Positions 22,346 through 31,720 of a DNA stretch of 34,746 nucleotides are shown piece by piece; position 1 is the stretch's first letter; each line of letters starts with the position of its first letter. Below the pieces are notes generated by a model, which was given only the letters and a program-made list of their open reading frames with translations, made no database searches and was not told the origin of the DNA. Both the position numbers and the translations under genes were made by a program. This stretch comes from an uncultured Clostridia bacterium (GTDB lineage: Bacteria > Bacillota > Clostridia > Christensenellales > Borkfalkiaceae): assembly GCA_947175515.1 (NCBI GenBank), contig CAMWNA010000010.1, positions 1 through 34,746 of the forward strand. Direction: 5' to 3'.

Positions 22346-23473
22346 ATGAAACTCACCACAGCCGGCGAATCCCACGGCAAATGCCTTGTAGGCATAATCG
22401 AAGGTTTGCCCTCCAACTTAAAAATAAATATCGGCGAAATAAACCGTAATCTCTCTTTAAGGCAAAGCGGCTACGGCAGGGGCGCAAGACAGAAAATAGA
22501 AAGCGACAAAGCCGAAATTTTAAGCGGAGTGAGAAATCTTTTAACGCTTGGCAGTCCGCTTGCGTTCGCCGTAGTTAATAAGGATTATGAAAACTGGAAA
22601 GATATAATCGCACCCGAGGGGTGCGACGTTACCAAAAAACGCGTAACGGCAGTCCGCCCCGGGCACGCCGATTTAACAGGGCTTTTAAAATACGCGCAGG
22701 ACGACGCGCGCAATATTTTAGAACGCGCCAGCGCAAGGGAAACCGCCGTCCGCGTGGTCGCTGGCACGATTGCGCGGCAGTATTTAAGGGCGCTCGGGAT
22801 AGAGGTGTCGGGCTTCGTGAAAAGCGTGTGCGGCGTTTCGGATAACGGCGCGTATAACTTCGGGCAGCTCCAAGCCGCAAAATCTCAGCCGCTTTTTATG
22901 CTTGACGAAAAAGCGCAGAACGAAGCAATGCGCAAAATAGACGAACTTAAAAAAGAAGGCGACACAGCAGGCGGAATTATCGAAATCCGCGTACACGGCT
23001 TAAAGAGCGGCTTCGGTAGCTGTATGGACTATTCAAGCAAGCTTGACGCGCGTCTTGCCGCCGCAGTAATGAGTGTGCAGGCAATCAAGGGCGTTGAGTT
23101 CGGTATGGGCTTTGAGACGGCAAACCGTGCAGGCAGCGCCGTCCACGACGAAATTTATTATAACGGGGCGTTTTACCGCAAAACGAACAATGCCGGCGGA
23201 ATAGAGGGCGGTATGTCCAACGGTGAGGAAATTATTTTACGCGCCGCGATGAAACCCATTCCCACGCTTATGAAGGGCTTGAATACGGTTGACTACGTAT
23301 CAAAACAACCCGTAAAAGCAAGCACGGAAAGAAGCGACGTCTGTGCAATCTGCGCGGCGGAAACAATACTTGAAAGCGTCACTGCGTTCGCGCTTGCGGA
23401 AGCCGTTTCCCAAAGGCTCGGCGGAGATAATATGGACGAGGTAATCGAGCGCTACGGCGCGTTGAAGGGCTGA
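22346..23473 (+). CDS. aroC: Chorismate synthase
   Basis: FMN-dependent lyase converting EPSP to chorismate, the last shikimate-pathway step. The family blocks are visible: GESHGKCLVGIIEGLP at the N-terminus, RPGHADLTGLLKY and RASARETA in the first half, and GGMSNGEEI in the second. 375 aa is normal. AGGAG lies five bases before the ATG. Although the pathway's last enzyme, it is the first aro gene here. Two bases separate its stop from the aroB ATG. Confidence 0.97.
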   Translation: MKLTTAGESHGKCLVGIIEGLPSNLKINIGEINRNLSLRQSGYGRGARQKIESDKAEILSGVRNLLTLGSPLAFAVVNKDYENWKDIIAPEGCDVTKKRVTAVRPGHADLTGLLKYAQDDARNILERASARETAVRVVAGTIARQYLRALGIEVSGFVKSVCGVSDNGAYNFGQLQAAKSQPLFMLDEKAQNEAMRKIDELKKEGDTAGGIIEIRVHGLKSGFGSCMDYSSKLDARLAAAVMSVQAIKGVEFGMGFETANRAGSAVHDEIYYNGAFYRKTNNAGGIEGGMSNGEEIILRAAMKPIPTLMKGLNTVDYVSKQPVKASTERSDVCAICAAETILESVTAFALAEAVSQRLGGDNMDEVIERYGALKG

Positions 23474-23475
23474 AT

Positions 23476-24552
23476 ATGAAAGACGTGATTTTGCAAACGC
23501 CGAACTTCAAAAGCATAATTCACTGCGGCGCAGGAACTTTTTCGGAGTACGCTCCGAAGCTTAAAGACAGACAGCTTTTTGTTGTAACCGACAGCAACGT
23601 TTTTTCGTTTTACAGAAGGCTAATCTGGCAGACTTTCGGCGACGGCGTACCCGTCGTAATTCTGCCTGCCGGTGAAAACAGCAAAACCCAGCGTTACCTT
23701 TTCGAAATACTTACAAAAATGGCGGAGGCAGGTATGACGAGGAAGTGTACCCTCGTTGCGTTCGGCGGCGGCGTAGTCGGAGATATTACGGGGCTTGCGG
23801 CTTCACTGTATATGCGCGGCGTAAGCGCGGTGCAAATTCCCACGACTCTTTTATCGCAGGTAGACAGCTCCGTCGGCGGCAAAACCGCGATAGACTTTAA
23901 AAAAATCAAAAACCTTATCGGCACGTTCTATCAGCCTGAAGAAGTAATTTGCGACCCTATGTTTCTGGAAACCCTGCCTGCGCGTGAAATACGTTGCGGA
24001 CTGGGCGAAATTATAAAGTACGGCGCACTTGACGGCGCAATATATCAAAAGCTTTTATCAAATCGGGAAAACCTTTCCGATAACGGCTTTTTAGGCGAAA
24101 TTATTTACGACTGCGTACAGCACAAGTCGGATATAGTTTCCGCGGACGAACGCGACTTGAACGGCAAACGCAAGACCCTGAATTTGGGTCACACTACGGG
24201 GCACGCGTTCGAGCTGTATTACGGCAGAAAGTCGCACGGCGAGTTCGTGCTTATTGGAATGTATTACGAAGCGTATATCGCTAAGCACAAAGGCGTGTGC
24301 GGCGGCGAGTATCTTGAAAATATTTTAAGCCTTATAAAAAGCGTAATCAAAAAAATTCCTGCATACGACGATATAGAACAAGCCGCGCAAATGGCAAAAC
24401 ACGACAAAAAGAATGAGGAAGCCGAAAAAATTTCAATAATCGTTCCTCGGTTTGAAGGAAGAAGCGCTGAAATAATTATGGGCGCGGAAGAGTACGTAAA
24501 GCTCATATGCGAATGCCGCGATAAACTGAAGGAGGAGCATGCAAACTCTTAA
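23476..24552 (+). CDS. aroB: 3-dehydroquinate synthase
   Basis: NAD+- and metal-dependent cyclisation of DAHP to 3-dehydroquinate. Visible are PAGENSKT, the NAD-loop GGGVVGDITGLAASLYMRG, KTAIDF, and the metal-binding LGHTTGHAFE. 358 aa is normal. Its 3' end overlaps aroE by 14 bases. That overlap contains the aroE SD (AAGGAGG), ensuring coupling. Confidence 0.96.
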   Translation: MKDVILQTPNFKSIIHCGAGTFSEYAPKLKDRQLFVVTDSNVFSFYRRLIWQTFGDGVPVVILPAGENSKTQRYLFEILTKMAEAGMTRKCTLVAFGGGVVGDITGLAASLYMRGVSAVQIPTTLLSQVDSSVGGKTAIDFKKIKNLIGTFYQPEEVICDPMFLETLPAREIRCGLGEIIKYGALDGAIYQKLLSNRENLSDNGFLGEIIYDCVQHKSDIVSADERDLNGKRKTLNLGHTTGHAFELYYGRKSHGEFVLIGMYYEAYIAKHKGVCGGEYLENILSLIKSVIKKIPAYDDIEQAAQMAKHDKKNEEAEKISIIVPRFEGRSAEIIMGAEEYVKLICECRDKLKEEHANS

Positions 24553-25345
24553 GCTTGCCGTTATCGGCAGGGACGTAACAAAATCGTTAAGCCCTGAAAT
24601 TCACGCGTTTATCGCAAAGCATACGGGCAAGAAAATAACGTACGACAAGCTTTCCGTACCGGAAACAAGGTTCGAAGATACGGTTGAAAAATTCTTTGAA
24701 GAATACGACGGCTTCAACGTAACCATACCTTATAAGCTTTCGATAATACCACACCTTGAAAAAGTAGAGGGCGACGCGAAAGCTTTCGGCGCGGTGAATA
24801 CCGTCCGCGCACGCGGCAGGGTTGGCTACAATACCGACGGGCTCGGTTTTTCGCTTATGCTTAAAAACGCAGGGGTGCAGGTATGCGGCAAACGCGCGCT
24901 TGTGCTCGGTGCGGGCGGCGCGGGCAGAAGTGCGGCAAAAAAGCTTTCAGAGGAAGGCGCCGAAGTTTATATATACAACAGGAGCTCAGACAAGGCGAAA
25001 GCCGTCGCCGGAGAATTTGACGGCGTTACCGCCCTTGAAAAGCTTGAAAACATAGAATATTATTTAATAGTCAACGCAACGGGCGTGGGTATGCACGAAA
25101 CCGAAGGAATATCTCCCGTAGATAACGGGCTATTAAAGCTTTGCACCGTTGCTGCGGATTTAATCTACGAGCCTAAAAAAAGCAAGTTTTTAGAGCTTGC
25201 GGAACAGTGCGGCAAACAAACTATAAACGGCGAAGCAATGCTTTTTTATCAGGCGTACTTTGCGCAGAAAATCTTCTTCGGCGAAAGCGCGGACGCGGCG
25301 CAGGCGAAAGAACTTTTTGCAAAATATCGGGAGGAAAAATTTTGA
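24539..25345 (+). CDS. aroE: Shikimate dehydrogenase (NADP+)
   Basis: Reduces 3-dehydroshikimate to shikimate. Shikimate-binding SLSPEIH, NVTIPYK with the catalytic lysine, NTDGLGF, and the dinucleotide-binding GAGGAGRSAAKKL are present. 268 aa is normal. It starts inside aroB after GGAGG, and its TGA overlaps the TTG start of aroQ. Confidence 0.95.
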   Translation: MQTLKLAVIGRDVTKSLSPEIHAFIAKHTGKKITYDKLSVPETRFEDTVEKFFEEYDGFNVTIPYKLSIIPHLEKVEGDAKAFGAVNTVRARGRVGYNTDGLGFSLMLKNAGVQVCGKRALVLGAGGAGRSAAKKLSEEGAEVYIYNRSSDKAKAVAGEFDGVTALEKLENIEYYLIVNATGVGMHETEGISPVDNGLLKLCTVAADLIYEPKKSKFLELAEQCGKQTINGEAMLFYQAYFAQKIFFGESADAAQAKELFAKYREEKF

Positions 25346-25761
25346 AACTCTTTTTTATAAACGGCGTAAACTTAAATATGACGGGCGAGCGTGAAAAAGG
25401 CGTGTACGGCACGCAGACCTTGGAGGAAATCAACAAGGAAATTTCCGCACACTTCAAAAACGATACCTGCTTGTTTTATCAGAGCAATATAGAAGGCGAG
25501 CTTTGTACGGCAATACAAAACGCCCGAAAGGAAAAGGTCGACGGCATAATTTTAAACGCAGGCGCGTTCACGCATTACAGCTACGCTCTGCGCGACGCAA
25601 TAGCCGCAGTTTCCGTTCCCGTGATAGAGGTGCATATGTCCAACGTTCACTCACGTGAAGAATTCCGCCGCAACTCGGTGCTTTCTCCCGTGTGCAGGGG
25701 CGTAATATGCGGCTTCGGTAAAAACAGCTATATCTTGGCAGGCGAAAGCTTCAAGCTATGA
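25342..25761 (+). CDS. aroQ: 3-dehydroquinate dehydratase, type II
   Basis: Dehydrates 3-dehydroquinate to 3-dehydroshikimate. The active-site blocks NGVNLNMTGERE with Y27, ILNAGAFTHYSYALRDAI and EVHMSNVHSREEFR are typical of the dodecameric type II enzyme, about 140 aa. The frame is open back to 25207, but that extension overlaps aroE by 139 bases and is not family sequence. The TTG at 25342, overlapping the aroE stop and preceded by GGGAGG, begins MKLFFINGVNLN exactly where the family begins. A TTG start may reduce its translation. Confidence 0.93.
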   Translation: MKLFFINGVNLNMTGEREKGVYGTQTLEEINKEISAHFKNDTCLFYQSNIEGELCTAIQNARKEKVDGIILNAGAFTHYSYALRDAIAAVSVPVIEVHMSNVHSREEFRRNSVLSPVCRGVICGFGKNSYILAGESFKL

Positions 25762-26249
25762 ATATAGTTCTTACGGGAATGCCTGCAAGCGGCAAAACCT
25801 CCGTCGCAAAAGAGCTTGAAAAGCTCGGCAAAACAGTCTGCGATACGGATGCGGAAATAGTAAACCGCCACGGCTCAATTTCCTCAATTTTCAAAAATCA
25901 CGGCGAAGAATATTTCCGCAACCTCGAAACAGCGGAAGTTAAAAGGCTGTCACAAAAACACGGCGTAGTCATAGCCACGGGCGGCGGCTGTATTATGCGG
26001 CAGGAAAACGTAAAGCTTTTAAGGGCAAGCGGCAAAATCGTATACCTCAGGACGGGGCTTGAAACTTTATATAACAGGGCTAAGGGCAATACCTCGCGCC
26101 CGTTACTCAGCGGCGATACGCATGAAAAGCTTAAAAAACTTTACGACGAAAGAACGCCCGTTTACGAACGGAATGCGGATATCATAATCGACACCGACGG
26201 GCTTAAGCCCGAAGAAATAGCACGAAAGATAACGGAGCTTATACAATGA
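25758..26249 (+). CDS. aroK: Shikimate kinase
   Basis: P-loop kinase phosphorylating shikimate. Walker A is GMPASGKTS (residues 6-14). The shikimate-binding DTDAEI and ATGGGCI, and the lid arginine in NTSRPLL, are visible. 163 aa is normal. Overlaps aroQ and the following SDR gene by 4 bases each (ATGA). The next enzyme, EPSP synthase (aroA), is not in this window. Confidence 0.95.
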   Translation: MNIVLTGMPASGKTSVAKELEKLGKTVCDTDAEIVNRHGSISSIFKNHGEEYFRNLETAEVKRLSQKHGVVIATGGGCIMRQENVKLLRASGKIVYLRTGLETLYNRAKGNTSRPLLSGDTHEKLKKLYDERTPVYERNADIIIDTDGLKPEEIARKITELIQ

Positions 26250-26971
26250 AAACAGCTTTAATAACAGGCGGAACTAAGGGAATAGGCAAAGCAGTCGCGC
26301 TTGCTTTTTTGCAACAGGGCTACGAGGTGGTTATCAACTACCACAGCGACGAAGAAACCGCCCTCGCCACTCAGGAAGAGTTCAACATACAGGGCTATTG
26401 CCCGATACTTCTCCGCGCGGACGTTTCGGACGAAATGCAGGTGCGCGCAATGTTCCGCGAGTTTTTCGGAATATACAACAGACTCGACGTTCTTGTGAAC
26501 AACGCCGGAATTTCTTTAATCCGCGTTATACAGGATACCGCCCAAAGCGACTGGGATAAGGTTTTCGGCGTAAACGTCAAGGGCGTTTTTAACTGTTGCC
26601 GCGTTGTTGCCGATAAAATGATAGGCTGCGGAGGCGGCAGCATAATAAATATCGGCTCAATCTGGGGCGAGGTCGGAGCCAGCTGCGAGGCGGCTTATTC
26701 CGCTTCGAAAGGCGCGGTAATAGCTTTTACCAAAGCCCTTGCAAAGGAGCTTGCGCCTTCGAAAGTGCGCGTAAACTGCGTTTCCCCCGGCGTTATCGAT
26801 ACGGGTATGAATTCGCACCTGACCGGCGAGGAAATGGAACAGCTTATAGAAAGTATTCCGGCAGGCAGGATAGGCTACCCCGAGGACGTTGCCAAAGCGT
26901 GTTTATACCTTGCCGAAGCAGACTACGTAACGGGCGAAGTTCTTTCCGTCGGCGGCGGTTTCGGCAAATAA
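26246..26971 (+). CDS. SDR-family oxidoreductase, FabG-like
   Basis: A 241-aa classical short-chain dehydrogenase. Cofactor-binding TGGTKGIG (residues 7-14), NNAG, catalytic Ser in NIGSIWGE, and YSASK are all in place. By sequence it looks like 3-oxoacyl-ACP reductase. Its position as the last gene of the aro operon, coupled to aroK by ATGA, leaves open a role on another carbonyl substrate. No other fatty-acid gene is nearby. Its last codons form the left arm of the operon terminator. Confidence 0.88.
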   Translation: MKTALITGGTKGIGKAVALAFLQQGYEVVINYHSDEETALATQEEFNIQGYCPILLRADVSDEMQVRAMFREFFGIYNRLDVLVNNAGISLIRVIQDTAQSDWDKVFGVNVKGVFNCCRVVADKMIGCGGGSIINIGSIWGEVGASCEAAYSASKGAVIAFTKALAKELAPSKVRVNCVSPGVIDTGMNSHLTGEEMEQLIESIPAGRIGYPEDVAKACLYLAEADYVTGEVLSVGGGFGK

Positions 26972-26982
26972 CCGCCTTTTTA
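26955..26982 (+). terminator. Terminator closing the aro operon, overlapping the SDR stop codon
   Basis: Stem 26955-26961 with 26971-26977 (GGCGGTT/AACCGCC, seven pairs, nine-base loop) followed by TTTTTATT. The left arm is coding, and the TAA stop (26969-26971) sits at the loop/right-arm junction. Confidence 0.75.
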
Positions 26983-27081
26983 TTCGCTTTAAGTAAATAA
27001 AATTGCGTTTTTTAAAATAAAGTCGGAATTTTTTGTACAAAAAAAGGAATTTCGGAATTTTTTTCGTAATTAATAAACGGA

Positions 27082-28104
27082 ATGGAAGAAACGTTGAAGC
27101 AAAAAACCTACGCAATAGAAAAAGCTTTCTTTTCGCCTTATGCGGCGTATTCGGAAAATACGCGCGGCAGACAGCGCGAAGAAAAGCCCTGTGAAATGCG
27201 CACAGAATACCAGCGCGACAGGGACAGGCTTATCTATTGCAAAGCATTCAGACGGCTTAAAAATAAAACTCAGGTTTTTTTCTCGCCCGAAGGCGACCAC
27301 TACGTAACGCGGCTGACGCATACCTTGGACGTTGCGCAGATTTCGCGCAGTATAGCGCGCTGCCTTAGCTTGAACGAGGACTTGGCGGAAGCAATCGCGT
27401 TAGGTCACGACTTGGGGCATACGCCTTTCGGTCACAGCGGCGAACGTATATTAAATAAGCTTTCCCCTTGCGGCTTCGAGCATAACGCGCAATCGCTGCG
27501 CGTAGTCGATATTCTGGAAAAGGACGGCAAAGGTCTTAACTTGACTTTCGAAGTCCGCGACGGAATTTTGAACCATAAAAAGAACGGCAATCCCGCAACG
27601 CTTGAGGGCAGATGCGTTTCCGTTGCCGACAGAATAGCTTACATAAATCACGACTTGGACGACGCCGTCCGCGCAGGTCTTTTAACCTCTAAGGACGTTC
27701 CAAAAGAAATCGTAAAGGTATTGGGCTCTTCCTCGCGCGAGAGAATAAACACCGCAATAACTTCCGTATACAACCGTTCCAACGGTAAAAATATCGTAGA
27801 AATGGACGAAGCGGTTGAAAAGGCAAGCGAAGCCTTGCGCGAATTTATGTTTGAGAAAGTTTATCTTTCGGGTTCGGCACGCGGCGAGGAAGAAAAGGCT
27901 GAAAGAATGCTGTCTGCTATGTTTTCGCATTTCATAAAGCATACGCAGGAGCTTCCGCCAACGTATATAACCCTGCTTGAAAAATTTCCTAAGGAGCAGG
28001 TGGTGTGCGATTATCTCTCGTCAATGACGGACAGATACGCGCTGTATATTTTCAATAAAATTTTCGTTCCCCACGGCTGGACGTTCCTAAACGAAAATAA
28101 TTAA
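27082..28104 (+). CDS. dgt: dGTP triphosphohydrolase-like HD-domain protein
   Basis: 340-aa HD-superfamily phosphohydrolase removing triphosphate from dGTP or other dNTPs. The signature YQRDRDRLIYCKAFRRLKNKT precedes the metal site (TRLTHTLDVAQ, then GHDLGHTPFGHSGE, carrying the HD pair), and HNAQSLRVV follows. It stands at the head of the dnaG-sigA cluster, a placement common in Clostridia, linking dNTP control to replication. Only a very short purine stretch (ACGGA) abuts the ATG. A weak AAAAGGAA lies about 39 bases upstream, so the start is the least certain part. Confidence 0.9.
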   Translation: MEETLKQKTYAIEKAFFSPYAAYSENTRGRQREEKPCEMRTEYQRDRDRLIYCKAFRRLKNKTQVFFSPEGDHYVTRLTHTLDVAQISRSIARCLSLNEDLAEAIALGHDLGHTPFGHSGERILNKLSPCGFEHNAQSLRVVDILEKDGKGLNLTFEVRDGILNHKKNGNPATLEGRCVSVADRIAYINHDLDDAVRAGLLTSKDVPKEIVKVLGSSSRERINTAITSVYNRSNGKNIVEMDEAVEKASEALREFMFEKVYLSGSARGEEEKAERMLSAMFSHFIKHTQELPPTYITLLEKFPKEQVVCDYLSSMTDRYALYIFNKIFVPHGWTFLNENN

Positions 28105-28211
28105 AACGCTGTAATGTGCAGTAGTCGTTACGGTGCATATTTGTATTTTCTATCTGCGCGTTTTATCGTCATTTCGGGCGTAAGCGGAAAATCCGGTTCT
28201 TTATTATACTT

Positions 28212-30002
28212 ATGGCAACAGCTTTACAGGAGTTTTTAATAACTCTCAAAGAAAAAGTGAATATCGTTGACGTAGCCGGCGGCTATCTCACCTTGGAAAA
28301 GCGCGGCGCAAGCTATTGGGCTTGCTGCCCGTTTCACCATGAAAAAACGCCGTCGTTTTCCATAAACGAAGCCGACCAGTATTATCACTGCTTCGGCTGC
28401 GGCGAATCCGGCGACGTTATTAAATTCGTCCGCGAGTTGGAAAATATCGACTTTATGGACGCGGTTAAAATGCTTGCGGAACGCGCGCATTTAACCCTAC
28501 CGCAGACAGGTTTCGACAATCAGAAAACGGTAGAATTAAAGCGCAAGCGCGATACTCTTTTAAAGATAATGAATGACTGCGCACACTTCTATCTGGACAA
28601 CCTAAATTCAGGCAAAGCAGAAGAACACGTAAATTACATATTAAAACGCAATATCCACTCGAATATAGTCAGAACGTTCGGCTTGGGCGCAAGCTTAAAC
28701 TTTACGGACCTTCCCAAGTTCCTGCTGTCTAAAGGCTATACAAAGCAGGATATCGTTGACAGCGGTGCGGTGAACGAAGTCGACGGAAGACTCACCGACG
28801 CGCAGGGCGGCAGATTAATTTATCCCGTGATAAACGCCATGGACGAAGTAGTGGCTTTCGGCGGCAGGGTATTAAAAAAGACGGACTTTGCAAAATACAA
28901 AAACACTAAGGAAACGCTTTTATTTAACAAAAGCAAAACTCTTTACAATATAAACCTTTTAAAAAAGCTGAGAAAGACCCAAACTATAAGGGAAGTTATC
29001 ATGGTCGAAGGCTATATGGACACAATTTCCCTCTATCAGGCAGGCTTTAAAAACGTAGTTGCAAGTATGGGAACTTCGCTCACGCAGGAGCAAGCGCGGC
29101 TCATAAAAAGGTATACCGATACCGTGCTTATAAGTTACGACGGCGACGGCGCAGGTCAGAAAGCCAATATGCGCGGACTTGAAATTTTAAAAAGCGAGGG
29201 CGTAAACGTAAAGGTAGTTCCCCTGCCCGAAGGTCTTGATCCGGACGACGTTATAAAACAGCGCGGCGCGGAAGGCTATAAAAAATGCTTGGACAGCGCA
29301 ATGCCGCTGATCGATTATAAGCTTACTGTTTTAAATAAAGGCTTTGATTTATCAAAGACCGAGGACAAGCGCAGGTTTGTTTCCGAAGCTCTGAAAATCG
29401 TCCGCACGGCTGACAGCGCGGCGGAGCAGGAGGAGCTTTTAAAACAGATACGTGACAGAACGGGAATAACCTACGAATCGTTAAGCCGTGATTTAAACGC
29501 CGTTCCCGTACCTAAAAAGACGGATCAGGAGGAAAAGCCCGTTCGTAAGGACGGCTCCAACGTCTATTTAAAGGCTTCGCGCTTCGTCATCGCCGCTTAT
29601 CTTTTTGGCGCAAAATTTACAGCGCAAAGCGATATTGACGAAATACCCTTCGAGCACGAAGTCCACACAATAATAGCAAAATATTTGAAGTCCAAAAAGC
29701 TTATGGAGGAGCGTGTACAGCCTGCCGAGCTTTTCGAGTTTTTCGACGAAAAGACGGACGAGTACGCCGAGCTTTGCAAAATATTGGACCTTAACGACGG
29801 TGACGCGCTCTCGGGCGAGGTTGCTGAAAAATACTTCAACGATTGCGTAAAGAAGTTGAAGCTTAAAAATTTAGACGGCTTAATCGCCTCTGTAACTTCC
29901 GAAATCGAAAAGCAAACCTCCACGGAAGAGAGGAAAGCGCTTACGCAGAATTTATTAAAACTGATAAAACAAAAGGAAAAATTAAAAAGCGGAGATAAGT
30001 AA
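28212..30002 (+). CDS. dnaG: DNA primase
   Basis: Synthesises RNA primers at the replication fork. The N-terminal CHC2 zinc finger ([12 protein letters not shown], then CFGCGESGD) covers about residues 36-70. The TOPRIM core has VEGYMD at about 265 and SYDGDGAG at about 310. A helical C-terminal domain for the helicase follows. 596 aa is normal. The ATG fits the family but has no SD; TATACT (28205-28210) ends one base before it. The stop shares one base with the sigA start (TAATG). Confidence 0.96.
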   Translation: MATALQEFLITLKEKVNIVDVAGGYLTLEKRGASYWACCPFHHEKTPSFSINEADQYYHCFGCGESGDVIKFVRELENIDFMDAVKMLAERAHLTLPQTGFDNQKTVELKRKRDTLLKIMNDCAHFYLDNLNSGKAEEHVNYILKRNIHSNIVRTFGLGASLNFTDLPKFLLSKGYTKQDIVDSGAVNEVDGRLTDAQGGRLIYPVINAMDEVVAFGGRVLKKTDFAKYKNTKETLLFNKSKTLYNINLLKKLRKTQTIREVIMVEGYMDTISLYQAGFKNVVASMGTSLTQEQARLIKRYTDTVLISYDGDGAGQKANMRGLEILKSEGVNVKVVPLPEGLDPDDVIKQRGAEGYKKCLDSAMPLIDYKLTVLNKGFDLSKTEDKRRFVSEALKIVRTADSAAEQEELLKQIRDRTGITYESLSRDLNAVPVPKKTDQEEKPVRKDGSNVYLKASRFVIAAYLFGAKFTAQSDIDEIPFEHEVHTIIAKYLKSKKLMEERVQPAELFEFFDEKTDEYAELCKILDLNDGDALSGEVAEKYFNDCVKKLKLKNLDGLIASVTSEIEKQTSTEERKALTQNLLKLIKQKEKLKSGDK

Positions 30003-31060
30003 TGAGTTTATCCGAACAGAAGCTTAACGAAATTTTAAAGCAGATTATCGACGCGTACGGCTCGAAAGGCAGTATAACAACCAACAGCCTTTGCGACATT
30101 ATGGAAAAGTACGAAACCACGCCCAACCAGATGGATTTCGTATACAAGTCCATTGCCGAAGCCGGCATCCAGATAATCGACGAAGCCGAACGCGACAGGG
30201 AACTGTACGAGCAAGCTTTGTCCGATATCGGTCTTGATGACCCCGTCAAGATGTATTTGAAGGACATAGGCAAGGTTCCCCTTTTATCCGCCGACGACGA
30301 AATAGAGCTTGCGCGCAGAATGCAGGAAGGCGACGAGGAAGCAAAAAAGAAGCTTTCGGAAGCCAATTTAAGGCTCGTCGTATCCATTGCAAAACGCTAT
30401 GTCGGGCGCGGTATGCTGTTCCTCGATTTAATTCAGGAAGGCAACTTGGGTCTTATGAAGGCGGTCGAAAAGTTCGACTACCAGAAAGGCTTTAAATTTT
30501 CAACCTACGCCACTTGGTGGATAAGGCAGGCAATAACAAGGGCAATTGCCGACCAAGCGAGAACTATAAGAATTCCCGTGCATATGGTTGAAACCATAAA
30601 CAAATTAACCCGCGTTTCGCGCCTTCTTTTGCAGAAATACGGCAGAGAGCCGACCCCTGCGGAAATCGCCGAGGAAATGCACATAAGCGAGGAGCGCGTG
30701 CGCGAAATCCAGAAAATCGCACAGGACCCCGTTTCCTTGGAAACGCCCATTGGCGAGGAAGAGGATTCTCACCTTGGCGATTTTATCGAGGACGAATCAA
30801 CCGAAACCCCGTCGGACAGCGTTTCAACGACTATGCTTAAGGAAACTCTTTTAGGCGTCTTGAACAGCTTAACTCCGCGTGAGGAAAAAGTACTTCGTTT
30901 AAGGTACGGCGTGGACGACGGCAGACCCAGAACCTTGGAAGAGGTCGGCAAGGAATTCAACGTCACGCGTGAGCGTATCCGTCAGATAGAAGCAAAGGCG
31001 CTAAGAAAGCTCCGCCATCCGTCGCGCTCCAAGCACCTCAAAGACTTTTTAGACACTTAA
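30002..31060 (+). CDS. sigA: Housekeeping RNA polymerase sigma factor (SigA/RpoD)
   Basis: Primary sigma-70 factor, 352 aa. A short region 1.1 (about 1-75), region 1.2 ([11 protein letters not shown]), region 2 with [34 protein letters not shown] (-10 recognition) and RTIRIPVHM, region 3, and region 4 with the helix-turn-helix [20 protein letters not shown] (-35 recognition) are all present. Its presence matches the TTGACA/TATAAT promoters seen throughout the window. GGAG sits about 7 bases before the ATG, and it is coupled to dnaG. Confidence 0.97.
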   Translation: MSLSEQKLNEILKQIIDAYGSKGSITTNSLCDIMEKYETTPNQMDFVYKSIAEAGIQIIDEAERDRELYEQALSDIGLDDPVKMYLKDIGKVPLLSADDEIELARRMQEGDEEAKKKLSEANLRLVVSIAKRYVGRGMLFLDLIQEGNLGLMKAVEKFDYQKGFKFSTYATWWIRQAITRAIADQARTIRIPVHMVETINKLTRVSRLLLQKYGREPTPAEIAEEMHISEERVREIQKIAQDPVSLETPIGEEEDSHLGDFIEDESTETPSDSVSTTMLKETLLGVLNSLTPREEKVLRLRYGVDDGRPRTLEEVGKEFNVTRERIRQIEAKALRKLRHPSRSKHLKDFLDT

Positions 31061-31066
31061 AATATA

Positions 31067-31720
31067 ATGGATAGAATAGAACGGCTTTGCGCCTTTCTTG
31101 ATTGCTGTCGGGTATTTGCCGACGTCGCCTGCGACCACGGCTATTGTGCGGAATATATGCTGAAAAACGGTCTGTGCGAAAGCGCGGTCATATCGGACAT
31201 TAGCGAAAAAAGCCTTGCAAAAGCTGAGAAGCTTCTATCCGAATTCACTGCAAGCGGAAAATGCCGCGCGGTGTGCTGCGACGGTCTTGAAAATATTGAC
31301 GGCGCGGACGAGGTGCTAATCGCAGGCATAGGCGGCGCGGAAATTATCAAAATACTGCAAAACGCGTATATACCGGAAAAGTTTATATTCCAGCCGATGA
31401 AAAATGCAAAAGCTTTGCGGAAATACTTATTGCAAAGCGGTTGCAAAATTATCTGTGACGATTTGTTTACGGACGGCAAAAAATACTACTTCGTAATCAA
31501 AGGCACGCGCACGGGTGGCGGTCAAAGCTATCTTAAAGCTCAGCTTGAATACGGTAAGGACAGCTTGTTTAATCCCGTTTTAAAAAGCTATATCAAAGAA
31601 GAGCTTTCAAAAAAACGCGGCTACTTAATGCGCGGACTTTCCGAAAGCGCTCAAGCAGAAATACAGGACGAAATACGGTTTATGGAGGAGGTGCTCCGTG
31701 AAGTTGACCGAAATACTTAA
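31067..31720 (+). CDS. trmK: tRNA (adenine-22-N1)-methyltransferase TrmK
   Basis: SAM-dependent Rossmann-fold enzyme for m1A22 of tRNA. The family start DRIERLCAFL, SAM-binding VFADVACDHGYCAEYML, SDISEKSLAKA and AGIGGAEI match TrmK. 217 aa is normal. Only six bases separate it from sigA and no SD is visible, so it probably depends on coupling. Its 3' end overlaps the next gene by 23 bases and supplies that gene's SD. Confidence 0.93.
   Translation: MDRIERLCAFLDCCRVFADVACDHGYCAEYMLKNGLCESAVISDISEKSLAKAEKLLSEFTASGKCRAVCCDGLENIDGADEVLIAGIGGAEIIKILQNAYIPEKFIFQPMKNAKALRKYLLQSGCKIICDDLFTDGKKYYFVIKGTRTGGGQSYLKAQLEYGKDSLFNPVLKSYIKEELSKKRGYLMRGLSESAQAEIQDEIRFMEEVLREVDRNT

Noticed and set aside
25207-25341. 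Longer N-terminus for the aroQ frame
   Set aside because: It overlaps aroE by 139 bases and encodes basic non-family sequence. TTG 25342 has GGGAGG upstream and matches the family start.
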